A DNA stretch of 64,000 nt from Deinococcus sp. YIM 134068 (lineage in GTDB: Bacteria; Deinococcota; Deinococci; Deinococcales; Deinococcaceae). The translations under genes were made by a program, and so were the position numbers. The stretch's first letter is position 1; each line of letters begins with the position of its first letter. The notes under the pieces were generated by a model that ran no database searches, was not told the DNA's origin, and saw nothing but the letters and a program-made list of their open reading frames with translations. Location of the stretch: positions 62,001 to 126,000 of the forward strand of contig NZ_JAZHPF010000006.1 in NCBI RefSeq assembly GCF_036543075.1, given 5' to 3'. Positions 39,499 through 47,702 of this stretch are shown here, piece by piece.

Positions 39499-40964
39499 TG
39501 GAGCCTCAGTTCGGGGTGACCGTTCAGGCCCGGGATCGGGAAGCCCTCGGGCACCGAAACCCAGGCAAACCGCGCGACCGGAAGGGTGAAGGTCATGGTC
39601 CCCAGGCCACCCGCCGTGGAGGCGACGGTGCATCCTGTGGGATTGACGACCGTGTCCGGCATCAACATCGGCACCGGCACGATGGTGCAGCCCCAGAAGG
39701 TGCAGGAGCGGGCGTGCGCGTAGAAGGTGAGCGGACGCTTGTCGACCACCTTGAGGAGTTGCTGCCAGGTCTGGAACAGGTTGACGCTGCCCTGGGTGGC
39801 CGTGTCCCTGAGGGTCCCTACTTCCAGCCAGCGCTTCAGGTCCTCGAGCTGTACCAGCTTGCCGCTCGCGCGGGCCTGGTTGCTGACGAGCTGGGAGGCT
39901 GGCGTGCGCACCGTGAGGTAGTCGGCAAACTGCGGCGTCTGGGCCTTCGAGGCCAGACCGACCACCTTGGCAGCGTTGGGCACGTTCCCCGCCACCGGCG
40001 CGAAGATCACGCCGCTGCGGTTGCCCTGCCAGCTGGTGTAGCCGTTCCAGTGCATGCTGCCTTGCATCTTGGTGGCCACGGCCTTCAGCACGTTGTCCAC
40101 GTATTCCTTGTAGTACTGCTTGACGGCCTGGTTACAGGCGTTCCTGATGCGGCTGCGGACCTCACCCCAGTTGAAGGCCAGGGGCAGCGGGTATTTCAGT
40201 CCGCCCACCCCGTACACCGAGGTGTTGGGCATGTACACGCTGCCGGGGAGGGGATAGGCCGAATCGGGCAGGACCTTTGGCATCTCGCGCCCAGGGCAAT
40301 ACTGGGTGCGCGAGACGCGCGGGTACGGGTAGTTCGGCAGCGCGACTCCGTCGTCCTTCATGCCGTAACTCAGGCTGCTGGGGAGCCTGAAGTTGGGGTT
40401 CGTGCTCCCGGCGGGCACACTCAGGGCGTATGGGGCCGGGGTGCTGGTGATGTCACCTGGGTTTCCGGCCAGCAGCTTGGCCGCCGTGATCGCCACCTCA
40501 CCCGCGACGTTCAACCCGGGCGTGCACCCCAGCGGCCGGGTGGCGTAGGGCAGCGCGGGCAGCGCGGTCGCGGCGCTGATGCTCTTGTTCAGGTCCATGC
40601 TGACGGCCCAGCGCGTCCGGTCCTGAAACCGCTGCCACTCGTACTGCATGACGCCGCCCAGGTCGCGGCTCACGTCGAGGCTGCTCTTCTGGAGGCCGGT
40701 GGGATCCAGCAGGAACGGCACGCTGAACTCGAAGGTCGGACAGGTGCTGCTGGGCTGCGCGCCGATCTTGCAGCCCTGGTCCCGCCACCTCCTCAGCAAC
40801 TGGAGGTCGATCACCTCGATCAGTGCGCGGTTGCGGTAGAAACGGGTGTTGGGGGCGATGTTCGTGTCGATCAGGGACACGATGCCGGTCTGGGCCGCCG
40901 CGCCGCCCCCGTTCAGACCGGCCAGCAGCAGCAGCCCGGCCGTGCCGAGCCTACCGCCCCGCAT
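39495..40964 (-). CDS. large exported protein of the secretion locus
   Basis: A 489-aa protein with a signal peptide (GTAGLLLLAGLNGGGAAAQ), many Cys (about 8), and Tyr/Pro/Asn-rich stretches. Fragments such as VRSRIRNACNQAVKQYYKEYVDNVL and TGCTVASTAGGLGTMTFTLP suggest a disulfide-stabilised surface or periplasmic part. Its start overlaps the VirB9-like gene by 14 nt. No family recognised. Confidence 0.75.
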   Translation of the reverse strand: MRGGRLGTAGLLLLAGLNGGGAAAQTGIVSLIDTNIAPNTRFYRNRALIEVIDLQLLRRWRDQGCKIGAQPSSTCPTFEFSVPFLLDPTGLQKSSLDVSRDLGGVMQYEWQRFQDRTRWAVSMDLNKSISAATALPALPYATRPLGCTPGLNVAGEVAITAAKLLAGNPGDITSTPAPYALSVPAGSTNPNFRLPSSLSYGMKDDGVALPNYPYPRVSRTQYCPGREMPKVLPDSAYPLPGSVYMPNTSVYGVGGLKYPLPLAFNWGEVRSRIRNACNQAVKQYYKEYVDNVLKAVATKMQGSMHWNGYTSWQGNRSGVIFAPVAGNVPNAAKVVGLASKAQTPQFADYLTVRTPASQLVSNQARASGKLVQLEDLKRWLEVGTLRDTATQGSVNLFQTWQQLLKVVDKRPLTFYAHARSCTFWGCTIVPVPMLMPDTVVNPTGCTVASTAGGLGTMTFTLPVARFAWVSVPEGFPIPGLNGHPELRLQ

Positions 40965-41841
40965 GGCCCGCTCCGGCCAGCACCAGGGTCAGCGGGCCAC
41001 CGACATCGTACTGACGTGCGCCATTGACCGTCGAGCCGATCCAGCTCCAGGTGACGGGCGCGTTCGCCACACTGCCCGCCGTGTCGACGACCAGGCTGCC
41101 GTAGACCGTCTGTCCGGCGTTCACGCGCACGGTGCCGTTCTGGTCGCCGAGGACGGCGACCTTCAGGGCCTGGGCGCCGGACTGCATCCGCACGGCCTGG
41201 GGGTTGAACACGATGGTCTCGGTCCCGATGTTCGTGATGCGGTAGCCCAGGGTCAGGCTGTTGCCGTTGCGGGTGCCGCCGGTGAAGCCGAACCGCAGCC
41301 AGTCGGGCGCGACCTGCGGACCCGTCGCCACGGGGACCGCCGGGGTTGGTACCGGCGCGGCCGAGGTCCTGGTGGTTGTGACGGCGGGCACCGTCGTGGT
41401 CGGGGTGCTGTAGACAGGGCGTGCAGCCTGCACGGGCGCCTCGGTGAGTTCGGGGTCCGCCGGGTACTCGACGACCACCCGGCGGATGTAACGGCCGCTG
41501 GCACTTGCCAGGCTGTAGACCACCTGGATAGAGTCGCCGTTTTTGAGGCGGATCGTCAGGTTGCCCCAGCCGGTGTTCTGGATGGCCTTCAGGAAGACCA
41601 CGTTCGAGTCCACCTGCACGTCGAGCTGGTCGTCGCGGCCGGAGATGATCTTGGCCACGCCGTCGGGCAGGTCCAGTTGCCACGTCTCTCCCTGGTGCAT
41701 CTTCAGGACCATCGGCCGGTCCTGGAGGTCCAGGGCGTTGAACGTGGTCGTGATGTTGCCTCCCAGTGCCGGGGCGGGCGGGGCGGCGAGCGACAGGGAC
41801 GTGGTGGCGAAAAGCGACAACGCGAGCAGCATCTTTTTCAT
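40951..41841 (-). CDS. VirB9-like exported protein
   Basis: A 296-aa protein. After the signal peptide (MKKMLLALSLFATTSLSLA), residues about 35-125 follow the VirB9/TrbG N-terminal beta pattern (HQGETWQLDLPDGVAKI, then SNVVFLKAIQNTGWGNLTIRL). A Thr/Pro/Ala linker and a C-terminal beta domain follow (GNSLTLGYRITNIGTETIV). VirB9 forms the outer ring with VirB10. TACGGT lies 6 nt before ATG 41841, so it may be leaderless. Family inferred from pattern and context. Confidence 0.65.
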   Translation of the reverse strand: MKKMLLALSLFATTSLSLAAPPAPALGGNITTTFNALDLQDRPMVLKMHQGETWQLDLPDGVAKIISGRDDQLDVQVDSNVVFLKAIQNTGWGNLTIRLKNGDSIQVVYSLASASGRYIRRVVVEYPADPELTEAPVQAARPVYSTPTTTVPAVTTTRTSAAPVPTPAVPVATGPQVAPDWLRFGFTGGTRNGNSLTLGYRITNIGTETIVFNPQAVRMQSGAQALKVAVLGDQNGTVRVNAGQTVYGSLVVDTAGSVANAPVTWSWIGSTVNGARQYDVGGPLTLVLAGAGHAGR

Positions 41842-41847
41842 GTCTTC

Positions 41848-41853
41848 ACCGTA
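41848..41853 (-). promoter_or_regulatory. -10 box TACGGT before VirB9-like gene
   Basis: TACGGT (minus strand) 6 nt before ATG 41841; head of the second secretion operon. Confidence 0.45.
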
Positions 41854-41873
41854 GGTGGAGACTGGTTCACGCC

Positions 41874-41920
41874 AAAAAAAGAACCTCAAAAGTCAACACG
41901 TCGTGTTGGGGCTTTTGAGG
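41874..41920 (-). terminator. intrinsic terminator
   Basis: CCTCAAAAG...CTTTTGAGG with an inner CACG/CGTG stem, followed by TTCTTTTTTT on the minus strand, 40 nt after the stop of the 353-aa gene. Confidence 0.85.
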
Positions 41921-41959
41921 TGACCTTGGAGGTCAGGCAACGGCGTTGCCTCTCGGAGA

Positions 41960-43021
41960 TCAGTCGGTCCAGAGGGTCAGGTGACCGATCAGACTGACCA
42001 TCTCCAATGCGTCGTCCCGCTTCAAGTTGTACTCCTGGCAGAAGGCGTCCAGTGGCTGAGTCCCACTGTTCGCAGCTTCCAGCAGGTCCTTGAGAGGCAG
42101 GGACATCGCAAGGGGCCAGAGTCCAGCACGTGCCAAAGCACGGGTGGCAATCCTGGCTTCGCGGTGCATCGTGGTCGTCTCGAGATGGCTCTCGATGTCC
42201 ACGTCGCTCGTGAGGGTGTCACCGTACATCCGGTCATCGTCCTCACCGCTGTAGTTCAGGGACCACATCGGCGCGTACTGCTGGGATTCCAGCAGCTCGG
42301 TGACCGTCTTCAGGTTCCAGTGCCGGGGCATCGGTTCCTTTTTCACGGTGTACTGGCTTGCAATCTCGCGCAGCACCAGGTCGGGCGTGATCATGGCCTG
42401 ATCGATGCCGTAGGCCAGGAGTGTCGCGCGAGCCGCCCAGACCGTGCGCAGGCGCTGGTCAAGCTGCTGACCGCGGCCGCGCAGGAACGCCACCCCCTTC
42501 GGAAGTTCAGCGCGGCTGGACTCCTCGAAGTACTTCAGGAACGTGATTCCTGCCCTGGGTCTCCAGCGGTGAATCACCTCCAGGCCGTTGCTCGCAACGA
42601 AACTGAAGGCCTCCTGCCAACTGGAGAACTGGGGTGCGGCTTCCACGCTCACTTTGAGAGCGATGGGAGCTGCAAATCGCCAGAGATTCTCCACCGCGGC
42701 GTGAGCCTCGGTGTTCCACCGCCGGACATGCCTGAACCAGTCGAGGCACGCCAGGGTGAGGAGGTAGGGCGGCGTGCTTCCCCAGACACCTTGCCAGAGC
42801 GTATGCACGTCCCTGTACGTGTTGATCACGTTGGCGTGCCACACCAGGTCGGTGTTGGAGAGACGAACGTATTGCCGCCGAATCTCTTCCCGCATCAGCT
42901 GGAGCTGATCCCGGAGGACCGCGTCTGAGGTGGGCGAAACGTTCCCGGGAGTGGTGAACGTGTGGGCCTCAACTGCAAGAGCAGAGGCGAAACCAAAGGG
43001 CCGACGCACTAGGTCCAACAT
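41960..43021 (-). CDS. hypothetical protein, 353 aa
   Basis: A 353-aa soluble, mainly helical protein with many Trp (for example TLWQGVWGSTPPYLL, HRWRPRAGITFLKYFEE). AGGAGG precedes ATG 43021 and a strong terminator follows, so it is monocistronic. An inverted pair of TTTGGTAAACGC boxes and an inner hairpin lie in its upstream region, suggesting individual regulation. No family recognised. Confidence 0.8.
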   Translation of the reverse strand: MLDLVRRPFGFASALAVEAHTFTTPGNVSPTSDAVLRDQLQLMREEIRRQYVRLSNTDLVWHANVINTYRDVHTLWQGVWGSTPPYLLTLACLDWFRHVRRWNTEAHAAVENLWRFAAPIALKVSVEAAPQFSSWQEAFSFVASNGLEVIHRWRPRAGITFLKYFEESSRAELPKGVAFLRGRGQQLDQRLRTVWAARATLLAYGIDQAMITPDLVLREIASQYTVKKEPMPRHWNLKTVTELLESQQYAPMWSLNYSGEDDDRMYGDTLTSDVDIESHLETTTMHREARIATRALARAGLWPLAMSLPLKDLLEAANSGTQPLDAFCQEYNLKRDDALEMVSLIGHLTLWTD

Positions 43022-43037
43022 ACTTTCCTCCTGAGTT

Positions 43038-43112
43038 TTTGGTAAACGCAAGAGCAGTCTAACTAGAAACAAGTTTCCCCTCCTGCTAAGCAGGAGGGGT
43101 GCGTTTACCAAA
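43038..43112. repeat. inverted TTTGGTAAACGC boxes around a hairpin
   Basis: TTTGGTAAACGC at 43038-43049 and its exact reverse complement at 43101-43112 enclose a perfect 10-bp hairpin (CCCCTCCTGC-TAA-GCAGGAGGGG, 43077-43099). Located between the primase stop and the 353-aa gene. Could be two operator half-sites plus a terminator. Confidence 0.75.
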
Positions 43113-43171
43113 GCGCTCCGGTTGGGAAACCCTCTGGTAAGGGCCAGTTTGGTCTGAACCAGGCTCCGCCG

Positions 43172-44389
43172 TCAACCCGCGGCGCGGCGTTCCCAGCCGG
43201 GGAGGTGCCGGGTGGCGAGCGACGTCAGGCCAGGCAGGAGGATCCCCCGCGCCTGTTGTTGAGTCAGGTGGCCCAGTTCCGCCGCGATCACCTCCTCGGG
43301 CACTGCCAGGGCCGTGAAAAAGGACAGGACGCGGTCCACTTCCCCCTGGGCTGTCCAGCTCGCGGCGACACACCGCAGGGCCTGGCGCCGCTCCTCGCCG
43401 TTCAGGTGCGGCCAGACCCGGACCAGCCGGTCGGGGGTGGTGACCGGCTCCGGCTTCTTGGACGCCTTGACGCGGGGGGCACGGGTGAACGCCGAGTCCA
43501 CCGACGCCTCCCAGTGGTCCTGCGTGTAGGGCTCGGTCTCGCCCTTGACGTTGTATTCGGGCACCCGCGTGTGGAACTTCAGGTCCTTCACGTCCTCGCG
43601 GCCGTGCCCCCGGTCGCGCAGGGTGCGCGCCAGCCAGAACCCGGCGTTGTCACGCCCGTAGAAGGCGGCCACCAGCCGCAACGCCTCGTCCAGGGCGTCC
43701 TGCGTGGCGTTCGGTGGAGGGCGGCTCACCGCTGCGGCGGGTGAGGAAGGAGGTTGGGCAACTGCTGGTGAAGCCGTAGGTTGCCGAGGTGGACCGACCA
43801 GACCCAGCAGCACCTGGGCGGGCACCGGCAGGAACTCCGTCCCTTCCAGGTCGGCAAGGGGGCGCAGCCAGGTGTACGACCCGGCGCAGCTGACCGTGGG
43901 CGGAAGGATGGCGTAACCACCGTCTGCCCGGCTGTCCAGCCCGGGAAAGGCCGCCCCCAGCGCCGCCTTGCTTTTGCTGTTCAGGGTGGGGACGCGCCAG
44001 GGCGGGGCGGGGAGGTGGATGTGCCAGCCCCCGCTCCCGGTGCGGACATGGGGCCGCACCCCCCAGCGCTGGCGGAATTCATCCCCGGTTGCGCCGTCGA
44101 GGTCGATCACGACCCGTCCGGACCGCTGCCCGGTGAGACAGGCCAGCCCCTTACCCGCCGGGCGGCGGAACCACGTCACCACCATGTCCTCGGTGGGTGC
44201 CTCCTCCATCAGCGGGCGCCAGGACGGCACCCACCGGCCCGGGGACTTGCGACTCGGCGCTCGGTGCCCGGTATCCATCAACACGAGGTGCGGCTGCTTA
44301 TCGTACTCTCCGCCCGCGTTCACGGGCATGACCACCAGGCCTGCGGCGTGGGCTGCCAGCGCCTCAATGAGCAGGTTATTCGCTGGCAA
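43172..44389 (-). CDS. bifunctional DNA primase/polymerase (Prim-Pol family)
   Basis: A 405-aa protein. The N-terminal Prim-Pol domain (about 10-205) has the metal-binding VIDLDG (D96, D98), then RTGSGGWHIHL and a third acidic site around LDSRADGGYAILPPT. The middle is a Pro/Ala linker. The C-terminal part (GRDNAGFWLARTLRDRGHG onwards) is helical, with no helicase motifs visible. It makes primers and extends them in plasmid replication. TTG 44389 is used because GGAG lies 7 nt upstream; it overlaps the previous gene by 14 nt. Confidence 0.9.
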   Translation of the reverse strand: MPANNLLIEALAAHAAGLVVMPVNAGGEYDKQPHLVLMDTGHRAPSRKSPGRWVPSWRPLMEEAPTEDMVVTWFRRPAGKGLACLTGQRSGRVVIDLDGATGDEFRQRWGVRPHVRTGSGGWHIHLPAPPWRVPTLNSKSKAALGAAFPGLDSRADGGYAILPPTVSCAGSYTWLRPLADLEGTEFLPVPAQVLLGLVGPPRQPTASPAVAQPPSSPAAAVSRPPPNATQDALDEALRLVAAFYGRDNAGFWLARTLRDRGHGREDVKDLKFHTRVPEYNVKGETEPYTQDHWEASVDSAFTRAPRVKASKKPEPVTTPDRLVRVWPHLNGEERRQALRCVAASWTAQGEVDRVLSFFTALAVPEEVIAAELGHLTQQQARGILLPGLTSLATRHLPGWERRAAG

Positions 44390-45269
44390 CGGACGGCTCC
44401 GCTTGGGTCGGCAGCGGCCCCAGCGCGCTGATCATGTCCGCGAGGGCCGTGATGGTCGACCCTGTTTCCGCGTTGGCGCTCAGCAGCAGGTCCAGGGAAG
44501 CCTGGGCCGTCATGACCGGCACGATCCGGCGCTGCGCGCTGAACTCGAGCGTGCGGAGCGTCATGTCGTTGGGTTCGCTCATCAGGACCTGAAGGTGGTT
44601 ACCCACCAGCCGGTAGGGGTAAACGCGCAGCATCACCAGGGTGTCCCAGTCCAGCAGGCTGAGGGTGCTGGGATCGGGCGGGCTGATCTCGGGATCGACG
44701 TACTCGAAGCCGTTCAGGATGGCCTGCGCCTCGGCGGCCTGGGTTTCCGTGATGAGGCGGCGGCCGCGCCAATCCGCGATGCTGCCGCCCACGAACAGCC
44801 TCGCCCCGCGCCCGGTGGCGATGGCCAGGGCCTCGGACTCGTCGAACCGCTCGTACGGCAGGCGGGGGTAGATCAGCGCAGACACCCGGCGGTACACATC
44901 CGGCGTGACGAGTTCCAGGGTGATGAAGCTGCCCAGTTCGTGCAGGTCCTCCACCCGCAGCTCGGGGTCGTGGGTGAGCACGTGCAGGGACAGGTGTTGC
45001 CGACGATGGGGGAGAACGCCCAGGCGCAAGGCGGTCCTGTGGCCGATCAGGTGCCCTTCGAGGCTTTTCAGCGCCTTGTGGTCCGGATAGAACGGCCAGT
45101 TCAGGTCCTGCGCAAGCTGCTTCCAGACCTGCCCGGCCTGCTCTCCCAGAAGCTCTGCCACGGCGCTCAGGAGTGTTCCGCCGCGCCGCTCCTGAACGCT
45201 CAGGGCGGCCGCCACCTGCGCCCCCGTCAGGAGGCCACGGGCCTGGAGCGTCTGGAGGTCGAAGCTCAC
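44376..45269 (-). CDS. stand-alone protein with MshEN/GspE N-terminal-like domains
   Basis: A 297-aa protein made of two copies of the type II secretion ATPase N-terminal fold. The first is near residues 10-125 (LLTGAQVAAALSVQERRGGTLL), the second near 170-290 (RLITETQAAEAQAILNG, then RVYPYRLVGNHLQVLMSEPND and RRIVPVMTAQASLDLLL). MshEN domains can bind cyclic-di-GMP. No ATPase domain follows. GTG 45269 overlaps the upstream stop (GTGA). An odd member for a replication operon; possibly a nucleotide-responsive regulator. Confidence 0.78.
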   Translation of the reverse strand: MSFDLQTLQARGLLTGAQVAAALSVQERRGGTLLSAVAELLGEQAGQVWKQLAQDLNWPFYPDHKALKSLEGHLIGHRTALRLGVLPHRRQHLSLHVLTHDPELRVEDLHELGSFITLELVTPDVYRRVSALIYPRLPYERFDESEALAIATGRGARLFVGGSIADWRGRRLITETQAAEAQAILNGFEYVDPEISPPDPSTLSLLDWDTLVMLRVYPYRLVGNHLQVLMSEPNDMTLRTLEFSAQRRIVPVMTAQASLDLLLSANAETGSTITALADMISALGPLPTQAEPSVASE

Positions 45270-46129
45270 GGGCGCTCCCTCGCGGCGTCCGCGAACTGGG
45301 TGCCTGCCAGCAAGCGCGTGTGCTGACGAAACAGTCCCGGGTGTGCCGTCCCCTGGGGAGGTTGAAAGCGGATCTGCCTACTGGAGATGGTCTGGGCGAG
45401 CCTGAGCATGTAGGGCCTCAGGTCGGCCTCGTGCTCTCCCATCACCTCTTCGGGCTCGGTCCACAGCCGCCGGGCGTCCCGCGACTGGTTGTGAATCTCC
45501 ACCGTGCTCCCGGAAGGCATGGTGCTGAAGGCCCAGCGCACCGCGTGCAGTTCCGAGAGGGTCAGGTTGGGACCCTTGACCGTGTTGCGCCAGGTGTGCA
45601 GCCGGCCCTGCCCCACCAGGACGGCACCGACATAGGCCTCCTGACCATCGGTGATGCAGCCGGTGTAGAGCTGGAAGTCGATCATGGGGGGAAGTTCCGG
45701 AATTCGGTGTTCGTGCAGAGCCTCGGCGTACTCTGCGAACAGGCCCACCCCGTTGGTGCGCCGCGCCAGCGTGAGGGTCAGGTTGTGCCGCTTCAGGGCG
45801 CCCGCCAGTTCCGGCGGACGCTTGCCCTGGCGGTCGGCGATCCGCACGTACTCGGTGTGTGGACTGTGCAGGGCGATCACCCCATTGTTCGTGCACCGTT
45901 TGACTGCCTGAAGCAGCACGCTGCCCAGCAGCGCCTGACGGTCTGCCTGAGCCGCGACCTCGTACTGGAAGGACCGCCCTGCCCCGTTCTGCGCGATCAC
46001 CTCCGTTACCTCGACGTTCTGAGTGTCCGGCAGATTGCGGACCAGCAGCCACAGGTGCTGCGTCGGGCGAGAGGTGGTCGAGGCCGAGACGGTCGAGGTG
46101 GGCACGGGTGTGGCTGCTGGGTTCGTCAT
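45266..46129 (-). CDS. RNase-H-fold-like protein, active site altered
   Basis: A 287-aa protein. Residues about 165-235 follow the RNase HI pattern: FQLYTGCITDGQ, AYVGAVLVGQGRLHTW, TLSELHAVRWAF, STVEIHNQSRDARRLW. The Glu of SELHAV is kept, but the first Asp (YTD) is Gly and the third (TDS) is Asn, so catalysis is doubtful. The N-terminal domain is unassigned. AGGAG precedes ATG 46129. The upstream winged-helix frame stays open across most of this gene. Tentative fold call. Confidence 0.65.
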   Translation of the reverse strand: MTNPAATPVPTSTVSASTTSRPTQHLWLLVRNLPDTQNVEVTEVIAQNGAGRSFQYEVAAQADRQALLGSVLLQAVKRCTNNGVIALHSPHTEYVRIADRQGKRPPELAGALKRHNLTLTLARRTNGVGLFAEYAEALHEHRIPELPPMIDFQLYTGCITDGQEAYVGAVLVGQGRLHTWRNTVKGPNLTLSELHAVRWAFSTMPSGSTVEIHNQSRDARRLWTEPEEVMGEHEADLRPYMLRLAQTISSRQIRFQPPQGTAHPGLFRQHTRLLAGTQFADAARERP

Positions 46130-46928
46130 GGTCGGGGGTCTCCTGGGTGTGGAGAGGGGTCGTGGCGGTGGACACGACGGTCTGGGAAGTGGTGGGGGCC
46201 GCAGGCGCGGCGGGCTGGCCGAGTTCCTGGGCCATGATCTTGAGGACCTCGGCGACCACCCCGGCCCCGTGGACCACCTGGATGTACACGCTGTACTTCG
46301 TCGCGTTGCCGCCCCCCGTTTCCTGAAGCAGCCCGTACTCGGCGAGGCAGGTTAGGTAACGCTTGATGGTGGCCTTGCTGCCGAGCCGCTGGAGATCGGC
46401 GTGACTGGCGAGGGCGCGGCCCCGGCGCCTGAACACTTTCAGCACCTGATCGGCGAGCTCCACATCGAAGTCTTCCTGCTCGCCCGCTGGGGTCTCGGCC
46501 AGTTGATAGAGCTTCTTGCCCAGACCGAGGCTTTCCACCACGAGCAGCGTGCCCTCCCGGGCCATCAGGGTCAGGATGGTCGTCAGGGTGGTCTTGTCCA
46601 GCAGCAGGTCCGCGTAGAGCTGGTTGTACGCCACGGGCTCCGGACATCCGGCCAGGTATGTCCGCACGCGGCATTCCAGGGCGCGCAGCGCCTCCGCTTC
46701 ACGTTCGGGCAGCATGAAGCGCCCGCCGTTGCCGCCGTGGCGTTTGACCAGGCCTTCCTCGCACAGGTCCTTGGTGACGGCGGCCAGCGTGTCGTACCCA
46801 GCGCGGAGGGTGATATTGACCTGCTCCCGCAGCTCCGTGAGGGAAAGGGAGGGGTGGTCAGGGTCGTTCAACACCGTGAGGATCAGTTGACGGTGTGTGG
46901 TGCGGCGGTGCTCTTGGGCGGCTCCCAT
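45378..46928 (-). CDS. multi-winged-helix DNA-binding protein (3' part overlaps next gene)
   Basis: From ATG 46928 (TACGGT 7 nt upstream, so leaderless) comes a protein with three winged-helix-like segments: about 10-70 (SLTELREQVNITLRAGYDTLAAVTKD), 85-150 (YNQLYADLLLDKTTLTTILTLM) and 160-225 (ALASHADLQRLGSKATIKRYL). This resembles plasmid replication or regulatory proteins. Convincing coding ends near 46130, yet no stop occurs until 45378, inside the next gene in another frame. Either a real long overlap or a lost stop/indel. It heads the operon with the primase. Confidence 0.68.
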   Translation of the reverse strand: MGAAQEHRRTTHRQLILTVLNDPDHPSLSLTELREQVNITLRAGYDTLAAVTKDLCEEGLVKRHGGNGGRFMLPEREAEALRALECRVRTYLAGCPEPVAYNQLYADLLLDKTTLTTILTLMAREGTLLVVESLGLGKKLYQLAETPAGEQEDFDVELADQVLKVFRRRGRALASHADLQRLGSKATIKRYLTCLAEYGLLQETGGGNATKYSVYIQVVHGAGVVAEVLKIMAQELGQPAAPAAPTTSQTVVSTATTPLHTQETPDHDEPSSHTRAHLDRLGLDHLSPDAAPVAAGPQSAGHSERRGNGGDRAERGRAVLPVRGRGSGRPSGAAGQRAASGSQTVHEQWGDRPAQSTHRVRADRRPPGQASAGTGGRPEAAQPDPHAGAAHQRGGPVRRVRRGSARTPNSGTSPHDRLPALHRLHHRWSGGLCRCRPGGAGPAAHLAQHGQGSQPDPLGTARGALGLQHHAFREHGGDSQPVAGRPAAVDRARRGDGRARGRPEALHAQARPDHLQ

Positions 46929-46935
46929 GCCGCGC

Positions 46936-46941
46936 ACCGTA
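46936..46941 (-). promoter_or_regulatory. -10 box TACGGT of replication-type operon
   Basis: TACGGT (minus strand) 7 nt before ATG 46928. The TTGTGG repeats lie immediately upstream. Confidence 0.5.
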
Positions 46942-46950
46942 GAGGGGACC

Positions 46951-47002
46951 CTGTGGAATCTTGACTAAAGCTTGTGGAAGTCTTGTGGAAAGGTTGTGGG
47001 GC
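46951..47002. repeat. phased TTGTGG repeats in divergent promoter region
   Basis: TTGTGGAA-like units at 46972, 46983 and 46994 are spaced exactly 11 bp, and a fourth (CTGTGGAA) lies at 46951. They lie between two divergent leaderless starts. The complement TTCCACA resembles the core of a DnaA box. They could be operator sites or short iterons. Confidence 0.7.
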
Positions 47003-47031
47003 TGCGTGACAAGGGTGTGATTTTAGACGTT

Positions 47032-47037
47032 TATGCT
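47032..47037 (+). promoter_or_regulatory. -10 box TATGCT of leaderless gene
   Basis: TATGCT 6 nt before GTG 47044. The phased repeats fall in its -35 and upstream region, suggesting repression or activation by a repeat-binding protein. Confidence 0.55.
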
Positions 47038-47043
47038 GCACCC

Positions 47044-47688
47044 GTGGCTGCCGAGTCCTCCCATCTGAACCAGCGACTGGCGACCGTGGTAGCGGGTTAC
47101 CTGTGTGTCGGTGAGGGTGGGGAGCGGCTGTGGCGTCGTCCGGACGGCACCTATATCGCGCACTGTCCCAACTTCGAGAGTGGGGAGCGCTGGGAGGACT
47201 TGGAGCGCGGCCTGCGTCGGGCTGGCATGCTGAAGAGCGTGCAAGACCGACTGGGCCAGGAGCTGGAAGTCCTGCATTCCACTGTTCATTGGCGGCAAGC
47301 CCTGCTCACCATCCTTGACGTGCTGTCGGCAGACAGCCGAGTGGTGCAGGCAGAACGCGCAACGCTTTCGGTGCTGGGGTTTGAGTTCGAGTCCGTGACG
47401 GACACAACGGACCGGCGCGTGGTCTTGGGGGCGCTTCGTCGTGTCCGGGCCACACTGAGCATCCCGCAGCAACTGGTGTTCTTCGACCGCCCAACGTCCT
47501 GCCGGGATGTTGCCGGGCAGTTCTGGCTGGCCTATCAGACGTATGCCTCGCGCAGCGATGTGACGCCGCTGCTTGAGATCCTCCCCGTTCACGGCCTCGA
47601 AGGTCTGGTGCTGGAGGTGCCGCCGTTCACGCCAGCCGTGCGCCTGTTGCTGATCCGCGCGGTGCCTGTCCCAGCGACCCTGGCGTAA
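47044..47688 (+). CDS. hypothetical protein, 214 aa
   Basis: A 214-aa soluble protein. GTG 47044 is favoured over upstream TTG/GTG codons because a -10 box sits 6 nt before it. A tryptophan-rich N-terminal part (ERLWRRPDGTYIAHCPNFESG) is followed by helices with no recognised motif. Divergent from the replication-type operon and convergent with the large regulator. Function unknown. Confidence 0.72.
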   Translation: MAAESSHLNQRLATVVAGYLCVGEGGERLWRRPDGTYIAHCPNFESGERWEDLERGLRRAGMLKSVQDRLGQELEVLHSTVHWRQALLTILDVLSADSRVVQAERATLSVLGFEFESVTDTTDRRVVLGALRRVRATLSIPQQLVFFDRPTSCRDVAGQFWLAYQTYASRSDVTPLLEILPVHGLEGLVLEVPPFTPAVRLLLIRAVPVPATLA

Positions 47689-47702
47689 TCCCGAGCCTGT
47701 CG

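Noticed and set aside
39516..41027. 503-codon plus-strand frame opposite the exported secretion protein
   Set aside because: Composition is that of an antisense shadow in high-GC DNA. The minus strand has signal peptides and coupled starts.
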